The notes beneath the pieces are model-generated. The model saw only the letters and a list, made by a program, of their open reading frames with translations. It ran no database searches and had not been told where the DNA came from. A stretch of DNA of 64,000 bases from Combretum micranthum (taxonomy: Eukaryota > Streptophyta > Magnoliopsida > Myrtales > Combretaceae): positions 275,526 to 339,525 of the forward strand of contig JAMXBD010001577.1 of assembly GCA_024138025.1 (NCBI GenBank), in the 5' to 3' direction. Below are positions 23,669 to 35,399 of the stretch, one piece after another. Made by a program: the position numbers and the translations under genes. The first letter of the stretch is position 1, and the number at the start of each line of letters is the position of its first letter.

Positions 23669-23802
23669 CTGCAGAGAAATTGAGCTCTTTATACTGATAT
23701 TTCACTATAGATTTGCAATTAAGGACCAAACCCAAGATTTGAAGCTAAAATCCAAGAAAAATCCAAATACATGCTACTCATTTGTAATTTTCAATACCAC
23801 AA

Positions 23803-23827
23803 ACACACACACACACACACACACACA
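23803..23827. repeat. (CA)n microsatellite
   Basis: A pure CA run. The paralogous site at 53317-53343 has CA followed by CG units. Confidence 0.95.
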
Positions 23828-23989
23828 GAGAACAGGTCATGGTTATATTTAAAACCCTAACCCGTAGCTTATTCTAAAATCTTTATGTAGAAGATTGATT
23901 CAATACTAATGACTCATTCACTAAAAACTGCATCTACATACAAAAATTTCAGTTCAAATGATAAATTCAAAACATGGGACAAACATCAA

Positions 23990-24240
23990 TGGTCTGACCG
24001 GTGGATCCAGAGGGTTAGGGTTTAAATGGGTTGTTTCTTCTACAGATTTAATAGGAAAGACATGATTGTGATTCACATCATTATCAGATGATTCATGAGT
24101 ATGGTCGGAATCGTGGTCGTGATGTGATCGAGCTGGCTGACCTAGGCTCCAGGCCTGTTATGGAGACAGATGGGTGATAAATTGTGGATGCTGAGTTCGA
24201 TATTGCTACTGGAAGCATGCTCCTTTGGCCATGATCAATA
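23990..24240 (-). pseudogene. Membrane-family remnant T1 beside PHYLLO C1
   Basis: The low-coordinate part (23990-24060) encodes LKSVEETTHLNPNPLDPP, similar to the polar tail at 33.53 kb (SSLNSDTPDPP). The higher part (about 24090-24230) aligns with the N-terminal region of the copy at 50.0-50.3 kb (gtgttatggtcat, attgctattggaagc). The membrane-spanning middle is missing, so this is an internally deleted copy. It overlaps an inverted repeat at 24172-24270. Confidence 0.5.
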
Positions 24241-24270
24241 CCGAACTCAAGCATCCACAATCCATCACCC
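24172..24270. repeat. Inverted repeat within membrane-family remnant (C1)
   Basis: Arms 24172-24205 and 24236-24270 are near-perfect reverse complements of about 34 bases with a 30-base spacer that itself contains ggaagcatgctcc. The same hairpin is kept at 53672-53769. Confidence 0.85.
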
Positions 24271-24452
24271 AGTAATCACTGTAGCAGGGCAAAAGTCGGT
24301 TTGAGAACGATGATCCACTGTGATTATGGTGATGAATAGATATGTGATAGAGAGCGGGGGGGAGAGAGAGAAGGATACAACTTTGATTAAATTGTTTTCT
24401 TTTTAAATAAATAAACGGTATCTTTCATTCCAGCGAGTATAGCAGAGATACC

Positions 24453-24905
24453 ATGTTCGTCAAAATCGGTCCGAACCGGTCGATTCAACCCGGTTCGATC
24501 GGCATCAGTATTAATGTCGAGTCGGGTCTTGTCTAAAACTTGTTTTTGTAACGAATCGGTGAGACCCGGATTGACTCGGTAGATTCGGACCGGTTGATCC
24601 GGATCCAAAAAAATAAAAGTAAAAAAACAAAATAAAAAATTTAAATATTTATTCATACTTTATTATAAATTTATAAAATATAATCATTACATCATATTTA
24701 TTTAATAATTAATTGATGAATATGATCCAAATATAAATTTAATTGAGTGACTATACACATATTGATATTTTATAATTAAATTATCACTTATATTTTTATT
24801 TTTTTGTAACCCTGGTTCAACCCTCCGGTTGAACCCGATCCGACCCCTCAACCTTTGACCCCTTAGTTTGTCCAAATCAAACTCGATCCGGTTCTGACAA
24901 CATTG
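24453..24905. mobile_element. MITE-like insertion with 9-bp direct repeats
   Basis: Flanked by agagatacc at 24444-24452 and 24906-24914. Ends are atgttcgtcaaaatcgg and, read inward from the right, caatgttgtcagaaccgg. The ends are rich in ccggttcgatccgg words around an AT-rich core. The paralogue near 53.93 kb lacks it. The duplication size suits a Mutator-like element, though hAT cannot be excluded. Confidence 0.6.
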
Positions 24906-25314
24906 AGAGATACCATTAAACTAGATCTAGAATACTATTGGCTTATTAAATTGTGTAAAAAATATTATTTGAATAGCTTAAAATATTATTAAAATAAATT
25001 CTCATTATAACAGGAAATCCAACCTAGTATTTTCAAGTACAAAAAATGTTGTTAAAATCCAAGGCACATTGTTTGAATAGCTCAAAATATTATTAAATAT
25101 ATATTCAAGTAGAAATCATCACGAGTTTGCTCGAATCTAATTAATTCTGAAATTAATGAAACCGGACTCGTGGGAGCCTGTCTAGTTGCTATAACTCAAT
25201 TTCAGTTTCAAGGGAAAAGGAAATTAATTATATATATATATTTTAAAAAATTATAAAAATGCCATTGGAATGAAAATAATCCAAGAATTAGGCAAGTTAA
25301 TCTCATTTTTTAGA

Positions 25315-25421
25315 AAGACGAGGTCATAAGTGACTGACATCGTCTTTTCAAGAGATTATTGTATTTATAGTAACCTTGTCTCTTGAAGAAAAGAGGTTGA
25401 TCACTTACAACCTCGTCTCTT
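25315..25421. repeat. Imperfect foldback, 43-base arms
   Basis: Arms 25315-25357 and 25378-25421 pair with a few mismatches (agacgaggtcataagtgac against agacgaggttgtaagtgat). The segment is missing from the paralogue at 54.2 kb, so it is probably part of a foldback-type insertion. Confidence 0.7.
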
Positions 25422-26150
25422 CAAAAGGCATGTTTAACTTGTCTATTTTTAGGATTTTAAAAATCAATTAAATAAGAAAAAAATGTAAAACAAACTTTTA
25501 ATTTGAAATAATATTAGGTTTAAAACAATTGTTCATAGCTCATTAATTAAAAGAAATTTTATAGTTTTATGCTTTTTAGTTGTCATGTTAACAACATAAA
25601 CTTATAAAATATTTAATGATTGCATGTAAAAATAGTTTTTTTTTTTTGGCCCAATCATGTAAAAATAGTTTGACATTTGTTTTTTAATTATAGTTATTTT
25701 ATAATTTCTTCTCTTTTTTGCTTTTATTAAATAAAAAGATTCGATAGGGCATGACTTGGGGCGTTCAGAACTCCAAAAGCCGCAGGCTATCCCGATGATT
25801 GTTCTCAACCATTGACATGCACTTGCTCCTAGCTATATAAATGGAATGATTAAATTTTGACGAGAATCCCATTTGGAGAAAATTTTCCTTCATCGTATAA
25901 TTAAGATCTACGGAAACAATAGGGAACTAAAAAATTTTTTAAAAGCAGTTCATGATTAAAGCAATTGAGAAGAAATTTCAGTGTTTAACCATTTCATATC
26001 ATTAAGACACGATTTTGACCTGTAAATTTTAGGGCGACAATTGTTGTAAAAGCAAACAACAAACAATGAAAACCAATAATAGTAAAAAAAAAAATAAAAA
26101 AAAGGGAATTAAAGATCAGTTGAAACCGATAATTAGCTACGTCTAATGTT

Positions 26151-27740
26151 AACAACTCCAACTCTAAGTGTTGATGGTAGACATTAGGTATCAGCAAACA
26201 ACTCTACACTCTTAAAATAATTCAAAGTCCAAACCTTTCAAAATCAAACTACCTTGAACTCTTTAAACAACTCCAAACTCTAAACCTTGTGACAAATTCA
26301 CATCAATTTTGTAACATTAAGATAAAATGAACAAAGCTGAGAAGATAGCTAAAAGGATAAACAATAATTTCATTGATAAGTTGAGAGGTATGCATTTCCA
26401 AGTCGTTGTGAAGTTAAAAGAGAGCAATTGCAATCACTCTATCTCTTCATTCTACTTCTTTAATACCAATATTACAAGAAAACAAGCATTTAAAGACAAA
26501 AATTCTACAGTAAAAATTAGTACTAGTAGTTCTATTCCTATAAATACAATCAACGACAATGGGTTTTGTTATAAAATTTTACATTTAGACATAGAATTTT
26601 TATCTTTAAAATCCACTTTTGTTGTAGTGCAAGAAAATGACATTGGGACTATGAATTTTGTTGGTCAATAAAAGGAAAATGGTTTCAAATGCTTTATCAC
26701 TTCATTTTATCTTATGTTTTTTTTTATTTTTTTTATTTTTACGTCAGCTATGAATTAGATTTTTATCTATATTGTATATGTATCGGATCTATATATGTAA
26801 CTTATTTGTATCATATTTATATCATATTTGTTTGATCAATTTATGGATAAAAACGTCAGTTTTTCATTAGTATCATTTATTTACAAACATCTACTTGAAA
26901 GTGATAAAAATATGATGTAAAAATAACTAAAATATTATAAAACAAACAGACTCGTTGTTAGGATTTTTCTCGAGAATCATTTTAATTAAGAATTGTGATG
27001 CGAATTGCAATATGATCAAAATCGTGATAGAAATTATAGACCGTGAATCTGCGAATTTATGGAGATTAATTTTGTTGTTTTAGTTGCACGAGATTCAAAT
27101 ATATTGCTTTGAATGTGTTTTCGCAAATGAAGTGACGCATGCTTAGGTTTGTTTAAACTGCTCAAAGGTTAATGTTAGTGCAATAAAAAATACATCATGT
27201 GATTTATTAATTATCATAAATTGAATAAATAAACTGCGATTATAGAACGTGCCAATTATATACAGCATATTCTTTTCTTTACAAGTTTTAACAGCGAGAC
27301 CCTCGGAGAAAAATTGTGTTCTACAACTGCGATTTTGCAGTAACACCACAGCAATAGCTTACTCGAACCATTTTGTTAAAAAGTAATTTTAACGGAATAA
27401 TATTTTGACCTATTTGTGGACGATCACCGATTCCACGAATGAGCGTCTTGTCTCGTCAAAAATAATAATAGTAATTATTGAACAATAGATGAATCGTTAA
27501 AAAAAAAAAGAAAAAAAGAAAAGAAAAAAAAAACAGATATCCATTTATAATCCGCTGGTGTGACATGGCATATACACTTGAATTTATCAACAAACATTAT
27601 TATTTATAGATACCACAATCCCGTTTTATTTAGCACAGCGATATTTCGTCACATTATATCTATTAAATACAACAAACATTATTAAAAAAGAAAAAAGAAA
27701 AAAAAAAAAAGGAAAAACAATGTCTTTTTGTGGGGCAACC
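26151..27740. other. Non-coding stretch
   Basis: Contains the dispersed repeat at about 26725-26950 (see 7805-7990) and A-rich runs at 27500-27530 and 27690-27710. A 114-codon plus-strand frame at 26327-26671 is low-complexity and unmatched. I see no gene. Confidence 0.4.
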
Positions 27741-27899
27741 CCAGGAAGATTTTTCTGAAAGTAGATACTTAATTCAGCATTGACATTCACTTTGGAAAGA
27801 GTCGGTAATCAGCTTGGAGTAAATCTGTACAAGCAACAATGCAGCCTCAAATTAAATCAAGATCAGTTATTTACTCAAAATGGTTCTTAACAGTTGCAT

Positions 27900-29270
27900 T
27901 TCATGATATAACCTGGACCCTGTAATGCAGCAGGTATGACCAATCACCATAATTTGTACTAGTGTTTTCTTTTTCACTCACAACAAGAGCGTTCTTAGAG
28001 CCTGGACAACGGGAGGGAAATTCTCCAAATGAACGGCATGTCCACTGTCAGGAACTTCAGTGATCTCAAGGGCACTGCACAGTGAGTCATCATTGTGCTC
28101 TTTATGCTACAACATTCCTCGTACATCTGCTAAGCAAAAGCAATTGCTGTGAATCTCTTGTCTCTTTTTCCAACTACAAGTATAATGGGTGTTCTAAACT
28201 GCTTCAAATCTTCTCACAATGACTTGAAGTACCAAAATACTGAAGTTTTGACTCAAGCCTCGCTTTGGAAATGGACATACTATTCTTCTATTTACAGGGG
28301 TCACTGAGGTTATGCTAGAGAGATGAACTCAACAAATTAAAACCAGAAACTTGTTTCAGTCACTAGCTAGGAATTTTCAACTCAACAAAAGCTCTTGGTA
28401 TACCCATAGCTTTAGGCCACACAATAGGCAACTTGTTGACAAATTCCTGTAGAATCTCAGCCTTTTCAATTTTTGCAATCCAAGGATGCATGGAAGACAG
28501 AAATACTAAAAAAGAGAATAAATTTTTTTAAAAAACGGGAGTTTTCAAAGAGCTTACCACTGTCTAGCTATACTTCGCAAGGCTTTGTACATAACTGTAC
28601 TGCACATTAGTGATGAGTACCTGATTATATTGGGGATGACTTCTCAAGCTGCAAAGAAAACAAAATCTCTATTGTGATTTTACACAAAACAGTAACCTTC
28701 GCAAAAGAATTAGTGCATACAGAAATCAGACTAAAATTGCCTCCTCCACAATTGGCCAGAATAGGGAGCCCAAAAAGAAGACATGATGCTCTGTATTTTT
28801 TAATCATCTATTGACCTGTAAATTTTTCTTTCAAAGACATCTTTTAAGCCTAGGCTTCCAGATATTAGAGCAACTCCATCAACCTTCATATCAACATTCA
28901 TCTTCCTAGTTACAAATGTGTGACTCTATTTAAAAAAAAAAAAAGGAAAAAGCCTCCCTATATCATTTGCATACCTGATTAGTGAATTTCATGGCCATGC
29001 ATAGAGCTATTCATGCTCACATATATATCTTGCAAGAGTAAATTTTTAAATGTTATTTTCAGGTAAAAATTGCATTAATAGATCTGCAAAAACATTAATG
29101 GACAAATCTTTGTTCCTAAACTCTTTTATCTCTTACTTTTTCAAGTTTTGAATCCCCATGGCCTGGAAGATCAACAGAGGTACATCTTGTCGTTCCAGAA
29201 AGCGTCTTCATTAGGCAAGCCCTTCTTTAGCAATCCAAGAAAAATATGAGAAACAAAGTACATCATCCTG
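27900..29270 (-). pseudogene. PHYLLO: PHYLLO MenH domain remnants (C3)
   Basis: Pieces in order: SGTTRCTSVDLPGHGDSK (29270-29150), the strand before the nucleophile region of alpha/beta hydrolases; VDGVALISGSLGLKDVFERK (28960-28855); HPWIAKIEKAEIL (28490-28380, doubtful); and LVVGKRDKRFTAIAF, then, after a frameshift, SALEITEVPDSGHAVHLEN and VVQALRTLLL (28250-27900). The exon with the GYSMG nucleophile elbow was not found. The catalytic His in GHAVH is preserved. Confidence 0.8.
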
Positions 29271-29639
29271 CAGAAATGTTGGACTTCTCAGATGATGGAG
29301 CACAAGATAAGCAGCACCATTTTAACTACAACCTTGATCAATAAAGCATCATCTGGGGTAACACTGTTCAACAAAAGGAAGCATGCAATATGTTTGGGGT
29401 AGCTTAAACTCTGCAGAAGTAGTATGTTAATATAATGCTTTTGTTAAATTCATGAAAATTAAGGAGACAACTCAGACAAGGACAATTTTCTCAAAAACCA
29501 AATGAAGTGAAAAATGTAAACAGGAAAATGACAATATGATTACAGACTCAACAAAGAACTTGATGCAAATAATTATTGAAAAGAATATAGAAAGATCCTA
29601 AGGTATTGCTCTCTCTCTCTCTCTTTGAGGTCAAGCATT

Positions 29640-30110
29640 CTGCACTCACAGTTTTTCTTCCCAACTGACTTCGATGAAGAACAAGACATCCTCTAAATCT
29701 ACAATTATATCATAGACACTTCCTTGTCTGAGGATTGTTTAATTGTGATGTGTTCATTAGGCTGGCATCTCTGAAGTGGCCTATTAGCATCACCAGTAGA
29801 TACTTCTATGAAACCATTTTTTGTAAAACAACAAACCTTCAGAGGTTTGCTTGCCACATCTTCGTTAAGCCACTGGTAGGTCCCAAGACTGTGTACTATG
29901 GTTCCCCCCCATTAGATTATTCGTTACCTATTACAACTTTGCATGATGTAAATCAAGATAACTTGAAAACGTCACAAGTTTGGATAAACCTAGTCCACTT
30001 TCAAATGTGAAGCTCATGACAGCTATCTTTTGTTGAAGCTGAGCCCATCGAGCCACAACAGCAGACCTTTCAAATCCATCAAGCATGCTTGGTTTAATTA
30101 TGTTGGACAA
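29640..30110 (-). pseudogene. PHYLLO: PHYLLO MenC C-terminus and linker (C3)
   Basis: Codons give IKPSMLDGFERSAVVARWAQ, then FTFESGLGLS, the MenC signature with the conserved KPS and FESGLGLS kept (GG is DG). The linker follows with LNEDVASKPL, NGFIEVSTGDANRPLQRC, then stops after KEVSM. Confidence 0.75.
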
Positions 30111-30114
30111 AGGA

Positions 30115-31225
30115 ATAAAATCAAATTAGAGTTGAGATAACTTCATGATATACAGTCACTCCTGATAAAAGGGAATGCGCATGCATTGTTCCATGCAGCA
30201 TAAGGTCATTTTAAGTCATTGTAAATGAAAATCCAGAGCAGTTTATGAAAAATACATTAGAAGAAAAAGTATCAAAATCAGTAAATCTATATTAGGTTAT
30301 TATTATGTTGTACATGTAGATCCTTATTACAAAACCATGGGATGGACCTTATGGATCTTAGTCAATGCGTATGCTCATGTGGTTGTTTAGTATGGGAGGG
30401 AGTATAAATATTAAAATCAAGTTATATTACAAGTTTAAGCTTTTAGTTATGATGGTTTAGGATCTAAATCTGATAGATATCTTGGAAGACATCTGTTAAT
30501 CAGCTCCTAAATCAAATCTAGATCAAAGCTTTATATTTATCAAACTATGCAAATGGTCACCAAGGCCTATACCAGGTTGGTTGACTGTTTTGTTCCAGCA
30601 TCCTGTAACTCTAAAGGACGATTAACAGTAAGTAATAGATGTAGAACAAAATCTTGGCTGGTCTCTACCACCTACACATTCACAGATGCATATTACATGG
30701 CATAGATTAGTAACCAACATGTCATGGTCAATGAAGGCAAACTAGTCAGCATATCAGAGAAGCAAAACAAATAAGGTTCAAAGGCTGCCCAATTAACAGA
30801 GCAGAAGATCAGCAAATGCAACAACATTAGGCATTTGCATTCTGAGTTTCCGATAAGCACACACTGTGATTAATGATCCAAAATCAAGTACATAATAAGT
30901 AGTTAATACTTGGCTCAAGAGCATAGATTAAAACAGAAATATATGAAGGTAAGAGACATTAGCCAAAATGCTTAATTTAAAAATTGATAGACTGGACTTG
31001 CACATGCATTATGCATTTAGATCCATTAACTAACCAAGGAGCTTACTACAGTTCGTCTTAATGACATCCAACTCACACCAACTTGTCAAAATAGGATAAT
31101 AGTGTTACAGAGATAGTTGGGTATTAAGCAAAATATCCCAGATTAATAGAAGACAAAGCAAAAAAGTACACTAATAAAAAGAACAAGTTGCGAATCATTT
31201 TCATTGTATTAGATAAATCATGTGA
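30115..31225. other. Intron-like sequence of PHYLLO C3
   Basis: No further exon could be recognised, although MenD C-terminal and MenC N-terminal exons should lie here. They are either deleted or too diverged. Confidence 0.4.
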
Positions 31226-31229
31226 AAAA

Positions 31230-31640
31230 GCTCAACAAAATTATTGCCTTGACACTCATTGAATTGCAGCTTTCTAAAATAATTCACAGGATATCCAGAA
31301 AACTTATACCAGGAGAATGTCTGACTGTGATCAGAACTGCTCGTCTATGATAACCTCTTTCATAATGCATAATGTTCAAGTGAAGGCTCATCAAAGCAAG
31401 CCATTCAAGTTATCACGGATGATGCAATAATGCAAGAGCAAAAGGAGTTTGATTCTAGAGCAATACAAAAGCACTGGATGAAGAATAGCTCAGCTAGTGT
31501 GCCAAAACGTAAACTGGTTAGCTTAAGGAAACTTGATCTTATTCTTACCATTAAGCCAAGGTGACAAGACTCTCAATAATAAGCGATGTCCATAGAGCAT
31601 TTGTATTGGAAAGGCCACACAGAATAAGTCCTTTCAGTAG
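31230..31640 (-). pseudogene. PHYLLO: PHYLLO MenD N-terminal exons (C3)
   Basis: One exon ends with a GTAAG donor at about 31548-31544 and reads NTNALWTSLIIESLVTLA before a stop, matching NINxVWAxxIIEECxRLGL at the start of the MenD domain. The next stretch contains PFALALLHHP, then YHRRAVLITV, matching the PLAIAAANHP...KPAVIITSSG region. Stops and frame changes occur between them. Confidence 0.65.
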
Positions 31641-32083
31641 CTGGATCATACTGAGATTTGAAAGAATACAGAATTAGTATTATGAATCCAGAGTTAACCT
31701 TCCATAGTTTTATATATTAGCATCAAACTTAACCACCAAGAAAAAAAAAAAGGATCAAATACTCTGTATGCATTCCAGTAGTAGCCATCATCAATCAATG
31801 ATTCTAACAAAGATGTAATAAAAGCATTGCCTGGACAACAAAAACAGTGCTATCATGTTTTAACATTAAACTGAAAGATCTAGAGAGTCAATAACGACGA
31901 TCCCACAATCATTTGTCTATAGACATGCTGTACTACGATAAAGGATCTCTTGACAGAAAGAAGTACATCAAACGTGCAACAAGGAGATTCACTCCATACC
32001 ATCATTGCTGCTAAAATAGAAACATATAATTACATCAATATCAAAACCAGCTACTTATAACTAAAGATGGACATGGACAGTTA

Positions 32084-32335
32084 TTATGGCAGCATGGGAT
32101 TTTTCAAAGCAAAAGGACATGGGACAAGGAAACCAAATGGAAGGAAAAATTTGGCATAACTGATTTTGTCAGCTGGAAAAGCTAACTGAGGAATGAAAAG
32201 GTTACAAGAACCTGCTTCACACTTTGCTGACAATGATTCCATGTTGAAATTAACATTCATGAAACCATAAGCTTTTAGAGGTGTCAACAAAAAATTAAGC
32301 TCATTCAGCCTCTTGAGAAACCCATAAGATGTCAT
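32084..32335 (-). pseudogene. PHYLLO: PHYLLO MenF-type exon, downstream duplicate (C3)
   Basis: The 83-codon frame reads RLNELNF, TPLKAYGFMNVNFNMESLSA, then EAGSCNLFIPQ. The family pattern is KAYGFxxxNFN...HEAGSFYFFIPQ. The frame continues past the normal exon end, and only the first two-thirds is coding-like. Confidence 0.7.
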
Positions 32336-33129
32336 ACTAATGGTTCATTATAAATTTGGAATCAAGGACTAATAAATCTGAGATTTGAAGCTAAAATTCA
32401 AAAGATCAAAATGCAATGATTGTGAATTATGGATATAAATATCATACTCATTTGTATTACGCAATTAGAGAGATAGAGAGAGAGAGAGAGGGGGAAAGAA
32501 CAGGGTAATGCCTAATCTTATTCTAAATTCCTCATACAAAAGAATAATTCAATACAAATTTAATTTTTGAGAATCCAACATATAGTTAAAAATTTGCAAG
32601 AACATGGAGTAAAAGTCAAAAACTTTTATCTCAGAGTTCAAGTGATTTTTCAACCATACAAAGGCTTTTAAGAGTAGATCATATTTCATAGGGGAATTTC
32701 TGTCCAGTCGTGGACGACAAGAACAATGAGATCATGTTGTTATATTAAACTGAAAGACATACACAGCCAATCAAGACGAAGCCACAAGCATCTATCCATA
32801 GGCATATTATACCTACAATAAAGATCTCTCAAAAGTAAGAAACATGAACAAATATTCTGATAATCTAATGCACAACATGGAGATTCACTCACTCCGTACC
32901 ATCATTGCTGCTAAAACTGAAACATCCCCATGCCCAACTAGCTCAATTTGATGATATAACTACACCAATATCAAAGCCCGTGCTGCTTATAACTAAAGAT
33001 GGACACAAACAATTATTCTGATAGTGTGGGCTTTTATTCAACCAAAAGGATGCAGGGCGGGCAATGAAACAGCTCCAAAGGAGTAATTTGACATAACTGA
33101 TTTGTCAGCAGGCAAGTTACTAGAGGAAT

Positions 33130-33270
33130 GAAATGGTAACGAAAAACTGCCCTGTGCTTCATTGACAATATTTCCATGTCGGCATTAACATCCAAAGAAC
33201 CATAAGCTTTTACAGGTATTGAATCATTTGTAGGGTATGTGCAGAGAAATTGAGATCATTCAGCCTCTTG
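33130..33270 (-). pseudogene. PHYLLO: PHYLLO MenF-type exon, upstream duplicate (C3)
   Basis: Codons include TNDSIPVKAYGSLDVNADME, then ILSMKHRA, matching the AYGFxDxN...SMKH region of the PHYLLO N-terminal domain. A stop lies upstream in the same frame. It and the flanking sequence to about 32700 are a tandem duplicate of the segment 31840-32340. Confidence 0.65.
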
Positions 33271-33526
33271 ACAAACGACTGATTCAATACAAAGTGCACC
33301 TGAATATTAAAATTTCCAATACACAAATGATGTATTATAAAATGATTTATTTAACCCTCCTAATTCAAAGGATATTATTGCGTTATATGAGGTGCCAAAC
33401 ATCAATTACTTCCTGGCGAGTTAAAACTTGACAGCAGACAAACACTACTATTCAGTACAAACCAAACACAAATTCAGTATCCAATGCAACTCTATAGACT
33501 AAGATAGCAGAATACTGTAGCCAACA

Positions 33527-33812
33527 TCAATCATCATACCGATTGTTGGGTGGATCTGGAGTGTCAGAGTTTAAGCTGCTTATATCATTTGTGGATTTAC
33601 GAAGCAGGATGCCCAATACAAGTGGGACACAGGACAGCACAAAACAGAGCCAGCAAATCCATCCTAGAGCTGGGGGAAGGGATGAGCTAATGAGTCCAAA
33701 TAGACCTAAAATTATCAATGCAACTCCCACATTCTCCATTACACTTGCTGCTCTGTGATACATACCTTTCAACATCATTCGTTGAGTGTTGCCGCTATAC
33801 CAAGACAAGTAT
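33527..33812 (-). pseudogene. Membrane-family fragment T3 next to PHYLLO C3
   Basis: An open 93-codon frame (33808-33527) encodes two hydrophobic segments (VGVALIILGLFGLISSSL and WICWLCFVLSCVPLVLGILL) and a polar tail SSLNSDTPDPPNN. It is the best-preserved C-terminus of the family. The N-terminal half is missing: upstream sequence at 33812 switches to a dispersed AT-rich repeat (aataatgatcaaatcaa) also found at 50.5 and 60.0 kb. It could be an isolated exon, but without a start region it is probably broken. Confidence 0.55.
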
Positions 33813-33839
33813 GAAAGCGAATGAAGATCTCTTTCGTTG

Positions 33840-35065
33840 AATAATGATCAAATCAAATACAATTTATTCGTTCTGATTTTTCTCCTTCTTGGGAAGTCTA
33901 TGAAATGTACATTTCAAATTTGGTACAGTCTGTCCAATTTTAAATTTCATAAATTAGGCAATTTTAGAATGGGCCTAGCAATGCTAGAAGGAATGTTTCC
34001 TCTCCTTTTTTATCAACTCTATATGAGAGGTATGGAAGGAAACTAATTAGCATGGGCCTAGCAATGCTGGACCTTTTAGGAGCAACACATGTATAGACTG
34101 TGCAGTTAACTTCAAAAGAGAAAATAAAGGCAATCTTTTTCTGTCTGTCATTGCTATTTCAACCAGGCAAGTTGGAAATCAACTTCAAAAATATTACTGT
34201 CATTAATGCAAATTTTCTATCAGAATGTTATCATTGAAGGTAGATCATAGTGGTAAATAATACTTGCCCCTTAATGGTAGAAGCTAACTTTAACTTTTGC
34301 CTCAGCACAGTAATTTCATCCTTCTTAGGCTGACTGAATGTCAAAGTTCTAACATTGTTACACATGCATTGTATAGATATTTTTCATATGGAAATAGAAG
34401 AAAAAGGTTGTACAAGCAAGCTACGAACAACTTGAAGTTTATACTGATCAATTAAATAAATGAAAGTAGCATTGCCTTTAGTCTAGCTAAGGTCACCTTA
34501 TATACAACAAAAAACTGCAGATGCCAGCAATAAATATTTCATCTAAAAAATTCATAATCAAGATAATTACAACCCAAAGATTCCACAGCAACCAAGAAAA
34601 ATAAATAAATATAAATCTTGTGGGATAGAAGAGTATTGCTTGTGCATAACAATTCATCCACAACAAAAAGGACAATGGTTATTTTGCATTGTTTTCATAA
34701 CTAGAGTGCTAATTTCTAATTTGAAATGCATTGGAATGAAATGTAAAATGTTCTCCAAAGCCATAATCTGTGTGCATAAAAGATATCACTAATAAATACC
34801 TATTTTTATGTCTATGATATATATGAGGGAGAAGACATCATGCTATAAAATGCATGCAAAGGGAACAACTTCATTTCTCTATTACTAAATTAAGCAATAT
34901 AGATAATAGAGTACTAAAAAATATATAATAACCATAAAATTTAAGGGGTAAAAATTATTGTAGAAGATAAAAACTTATAATTCTCCTCTCAACATTCCTT
35001 TCTTGTGTCGACATAATATAATAATGGTTTTGAATCTCATTCGTCTTTGTCAAAGATTACAATTC
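33840..35065. other. Non-coding stretch
   Basis: Bases 33895-33975 resemble 61565-61635 (tccaatttt, catttcataaatta), another dispersed repeat. The words gggcctagcaatgct occur twice (33975 and 34055). No gene is seen. Confidence 0.4.
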
Positions 35066-35070
35066 TTAGT

Positions 35071-35124
35071 TTCGCTATCTTTTTTCGAGAACCTCCGAAA
35101 GTTCCAACTAAAAAGGTGAAATGA
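35071..35124 (+). pseudogene. psbT: psbT 3' fragment
   Basis: Codons read [17 protein letters not shown] then TGA, the conserved C-terminus of photosystem II protein T. The N-terminal half is absent because the insertion starts inside the gene. Confidence 0.88.
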
Positions 35125-35184
35125 TTTTTCATTATATCAATTGAAGCAACAAGCTTCCCAACATTGGGAGGCTTGTTGCTTCAA

Positions 35185-35328
<144 letters not shown>

Positions 35329-35399
35329 TCAAGAACAAAATGGATCTATAATAAGATCGTTTATTTACAACAGAATGGTATACAAAGTCAACGGTTAGA

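Larger units (their letters stand above)
19585..23690 (-). pseudogene. PHYLLO: PHYLLO pseudogene, copy in C1 (MenF, MenD and MenC parts)
   Basis: Exons in transcriptional order: a MenF-type exon (23668-23577), a MenD exon (21852-21767), MenC exons (about 21145-21050, 20949-20785 and 20400-20118), then the MenC-MenH linker (about 20170-19905). They correspond in order to plant PHYLLO, the chloroplast enzyme that converts isochorismate to o-succinylbenzoate in phylloquinone synthesis. Other MenD exons are missing or unrecognisable, and the first MenH exon is lost at the junction with block A1. A stop follows SKAAVM in MenC, the lysine motif of MenC is degraded, and exon 20949-20785 needs a frameshift. 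Typical length of the intact protein is about 1,700 residues, so this is a deleted pseudogene. Confidence 0.8.
22240..26150. repeat. Duplicated block C, copy 1
   Basis: Aligns with 51715-54904 in the same orientation, including the shared MenF exon, CA repeat, hairpin, and the 25830-26150 region (tatataaatggaa, gcgttt/gtgtttaac, attttgacctgtaaatttta). Copy 1 has extra insertions at 24453-24905 and about 25210-25450. Confidence 0.85.
27890..33300 (-). pseudogene. PHYLLO: PHYLLO pseudogene, most complete copy (C3, all four domains)
   Basis: In transcriptional order I can read a MenF-type exon twice (about 33270-33130 and 32335-32200), MenD parts (about 31640-31549 and 31490-31230), a MenC part (30110-29950), the linker (29890-29640) and MenH parts (29270-29150, 28960-28855, perhaps 28490-28380, and 28250-27900). 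This is the domain order of plant PHYLLO, which makes phylloquinone precursors in the chloroplast. Damage is spread throughout: stops in MenD after VTLA, stops in the linker, frameshifts and an internal TAG in MenH. Large parts of MenD and MenC are not recognisable. An adjacent membrane-family fragment lies at the 5' side, as in the other copies. Confidence 0.8.

Noticed and set aside
26327..26671. 114-codon plus-strand frame
   Set aside because: Low-complexity Asn/Lys/Ile/Ser composition as expected in AT-rich DNA, no paralogue in the window, and no recognisable motif.
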